Assembly (NCBI GenBank): GCA_030526045.1
Contig: JAUNDN010000001.1
Location: forward strand, 77,073-141,072
DNA from: Bacillota bacterium
GTDB lineage: Bacteria; Bacillota; Clostridia; Lachnospirales; Lachnospiraceae
Reading direction: 5' to 3'
DNA length: 64,000 bases
Shown here one piece after another: positions 63,628-64,000 of the stretch. Position 1 is the stretch's first letter. Each line of letters starts with the position of its first letter. The translations under genes were made by a program, and so were the position numbers. The notes below the pieces were generated by a model that worked only from the letters and a program-made list of their open reading frames with translations, searched no databases and was not told the origin of the DNA.

Positions 63628-64000
63628 AATATCTGAATTTGTCCATAGAGTGTGACAATTCTTCTGCTTCTTTATTCAAATTATCTGCATTACTAACCAG
63701 TAAATCCACTTGCTTCATCTTATCATTTACTGCCATTGATACTTCATCAACACTTTTTACAATGTTTTCTGCAATATCAGAAATACCCTGCATAATCTCT
63801 ACTACTTCCTCTTTGTTTTCAACCATTCCGGATATATCTTCCTGCATGATGTAAATTGCACTTACCAGTTCTGTTACCTGAGCGCTGATTGCACCAAACA
63901 TTTCTATCGTATCATTTAATGCAGTAATTTGCTCATTTAGGAAAAGATCCGTTCTCTTGGCAGATGCCCTTGTCTTTTCCGTAATACTATTGATATCTGC
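63626..64000 (-). CDS. Methyl-accepting chemotaxis protein, C-terminal part only
   Basis: The last 124 residues of a chemoreceptor; the rest lies beyond the window. The frame is open to the edge (ADINSITEKTRASAKRT...). The long helical pattern with Ala/Ser/Glu repeats and the terminal AEELSHSMDKFRY matches the second half of the MCP signalling coiled coil. The conserved tip is not in view. Confidence 0.78.
   Translation of the reverse strand, partial: ADINSITEKTRASAKRTDLFLNEQITALNDTIEMFGAISAQVTELVSAIYIMQEDISGMVENKEEVVEIMQGISDIAENIVKSVDEVSMAVNDKMKQVDLLVSNADNLNKEAEELSHSMDKFRY

Overview
The window reads as chromosome of a spore-forming, low-to-moderate GC member of Clostridia, most likely a Lachnospiraceae gut anaerobe. 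The reasons are a spoIIIA sporulation operon, the Firmicutes order rimP-nusA-ylxR-ylxQ-infB-rbfA, single-chain PurL, Rpn-type nuclease genes, a VanRS-like two-component pair, GH105/GH2/GH43 plant-glycan enzymes, and GGDEF/EAL proteins beside type IV pilus ATPases. I saw no rRNA, tRNA, CRISPR array or intact insertion sequence. Most genes lie on the minus strand.

Layout. 1-3.6 kb: spoIIIAA to spoIIIAF, the last cut by the window edge. 3.6-6.4 kb: rpsO-pnp with terminators and a structured rpsO leader. 6.5-9.2 kb: a chemoreceptor, a 47-bp perfect palindrome and a secreted NlpC/P60 wall hydrolase with a WalR-like box at its transcription start. 9.2-17.8 kb: the rimP-nusA-ylxR-ylxQ-infB-rbfA-nrnA-truB-ribF operon behind a promoter and a leader terminator. 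17.8-23 kb: CPBP protease, mannose-1-phosphate guanylyltransferase, and pilB/gspE-like and pilT-like ATPases; the first has a textbook c-di-GMP-binding MshEN domain. 23-30 kb is decayed accessory DNA: a frameshifted GGDEF gene, an Rpn nuclease, a cloverleaf-like nested inverted repeat, a lipoprotein fused by deletion to a broken SARP-type regulator, an intact GH105, and a GGDEF-EAL gene stopped in the EAL domain. 30-40 kb: GH2 mannosidase, HAD, LysR, a sugar ABC transporter without its ATPase, DegV, RarD. 40-52.7 kb: carAB, a DUF4153-like membrane protein, a VanRS-like pair and purL. 52.7-58.9 kb: a lipoprotein, two M14/AstE-like proteins (one without its zinc ligands), TetR, and an OxlT-like MFS transporter. 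59-63.6 kb: an arabinan-linked regulatory cluster. The window ends inside a second chemoreceptor.

The most interesting part is 59.1-63.6 kb. A soluble GGDEF protein carries a catalytically ruined EAL domain and a C-terminal LamG-like jellyroll. Next to it are a cytoplasmic GH43 arabinanase and a divergent ArsR-type regulator with an unusual C-terminal beta-rich domain. The three promoters share a TAAAATA-type element just downstream of -10. My inference is an intracellular glycan-sensing circuit linking arabinan breakdown to c-di-GMP. A second, independent signal is a pair of near-identical promoters (24.0 and 27.2 kb) whose 11-bp-phased heptamer repeats sit where SARP activators bind, one of them directly in front of a broken SARP regulator.
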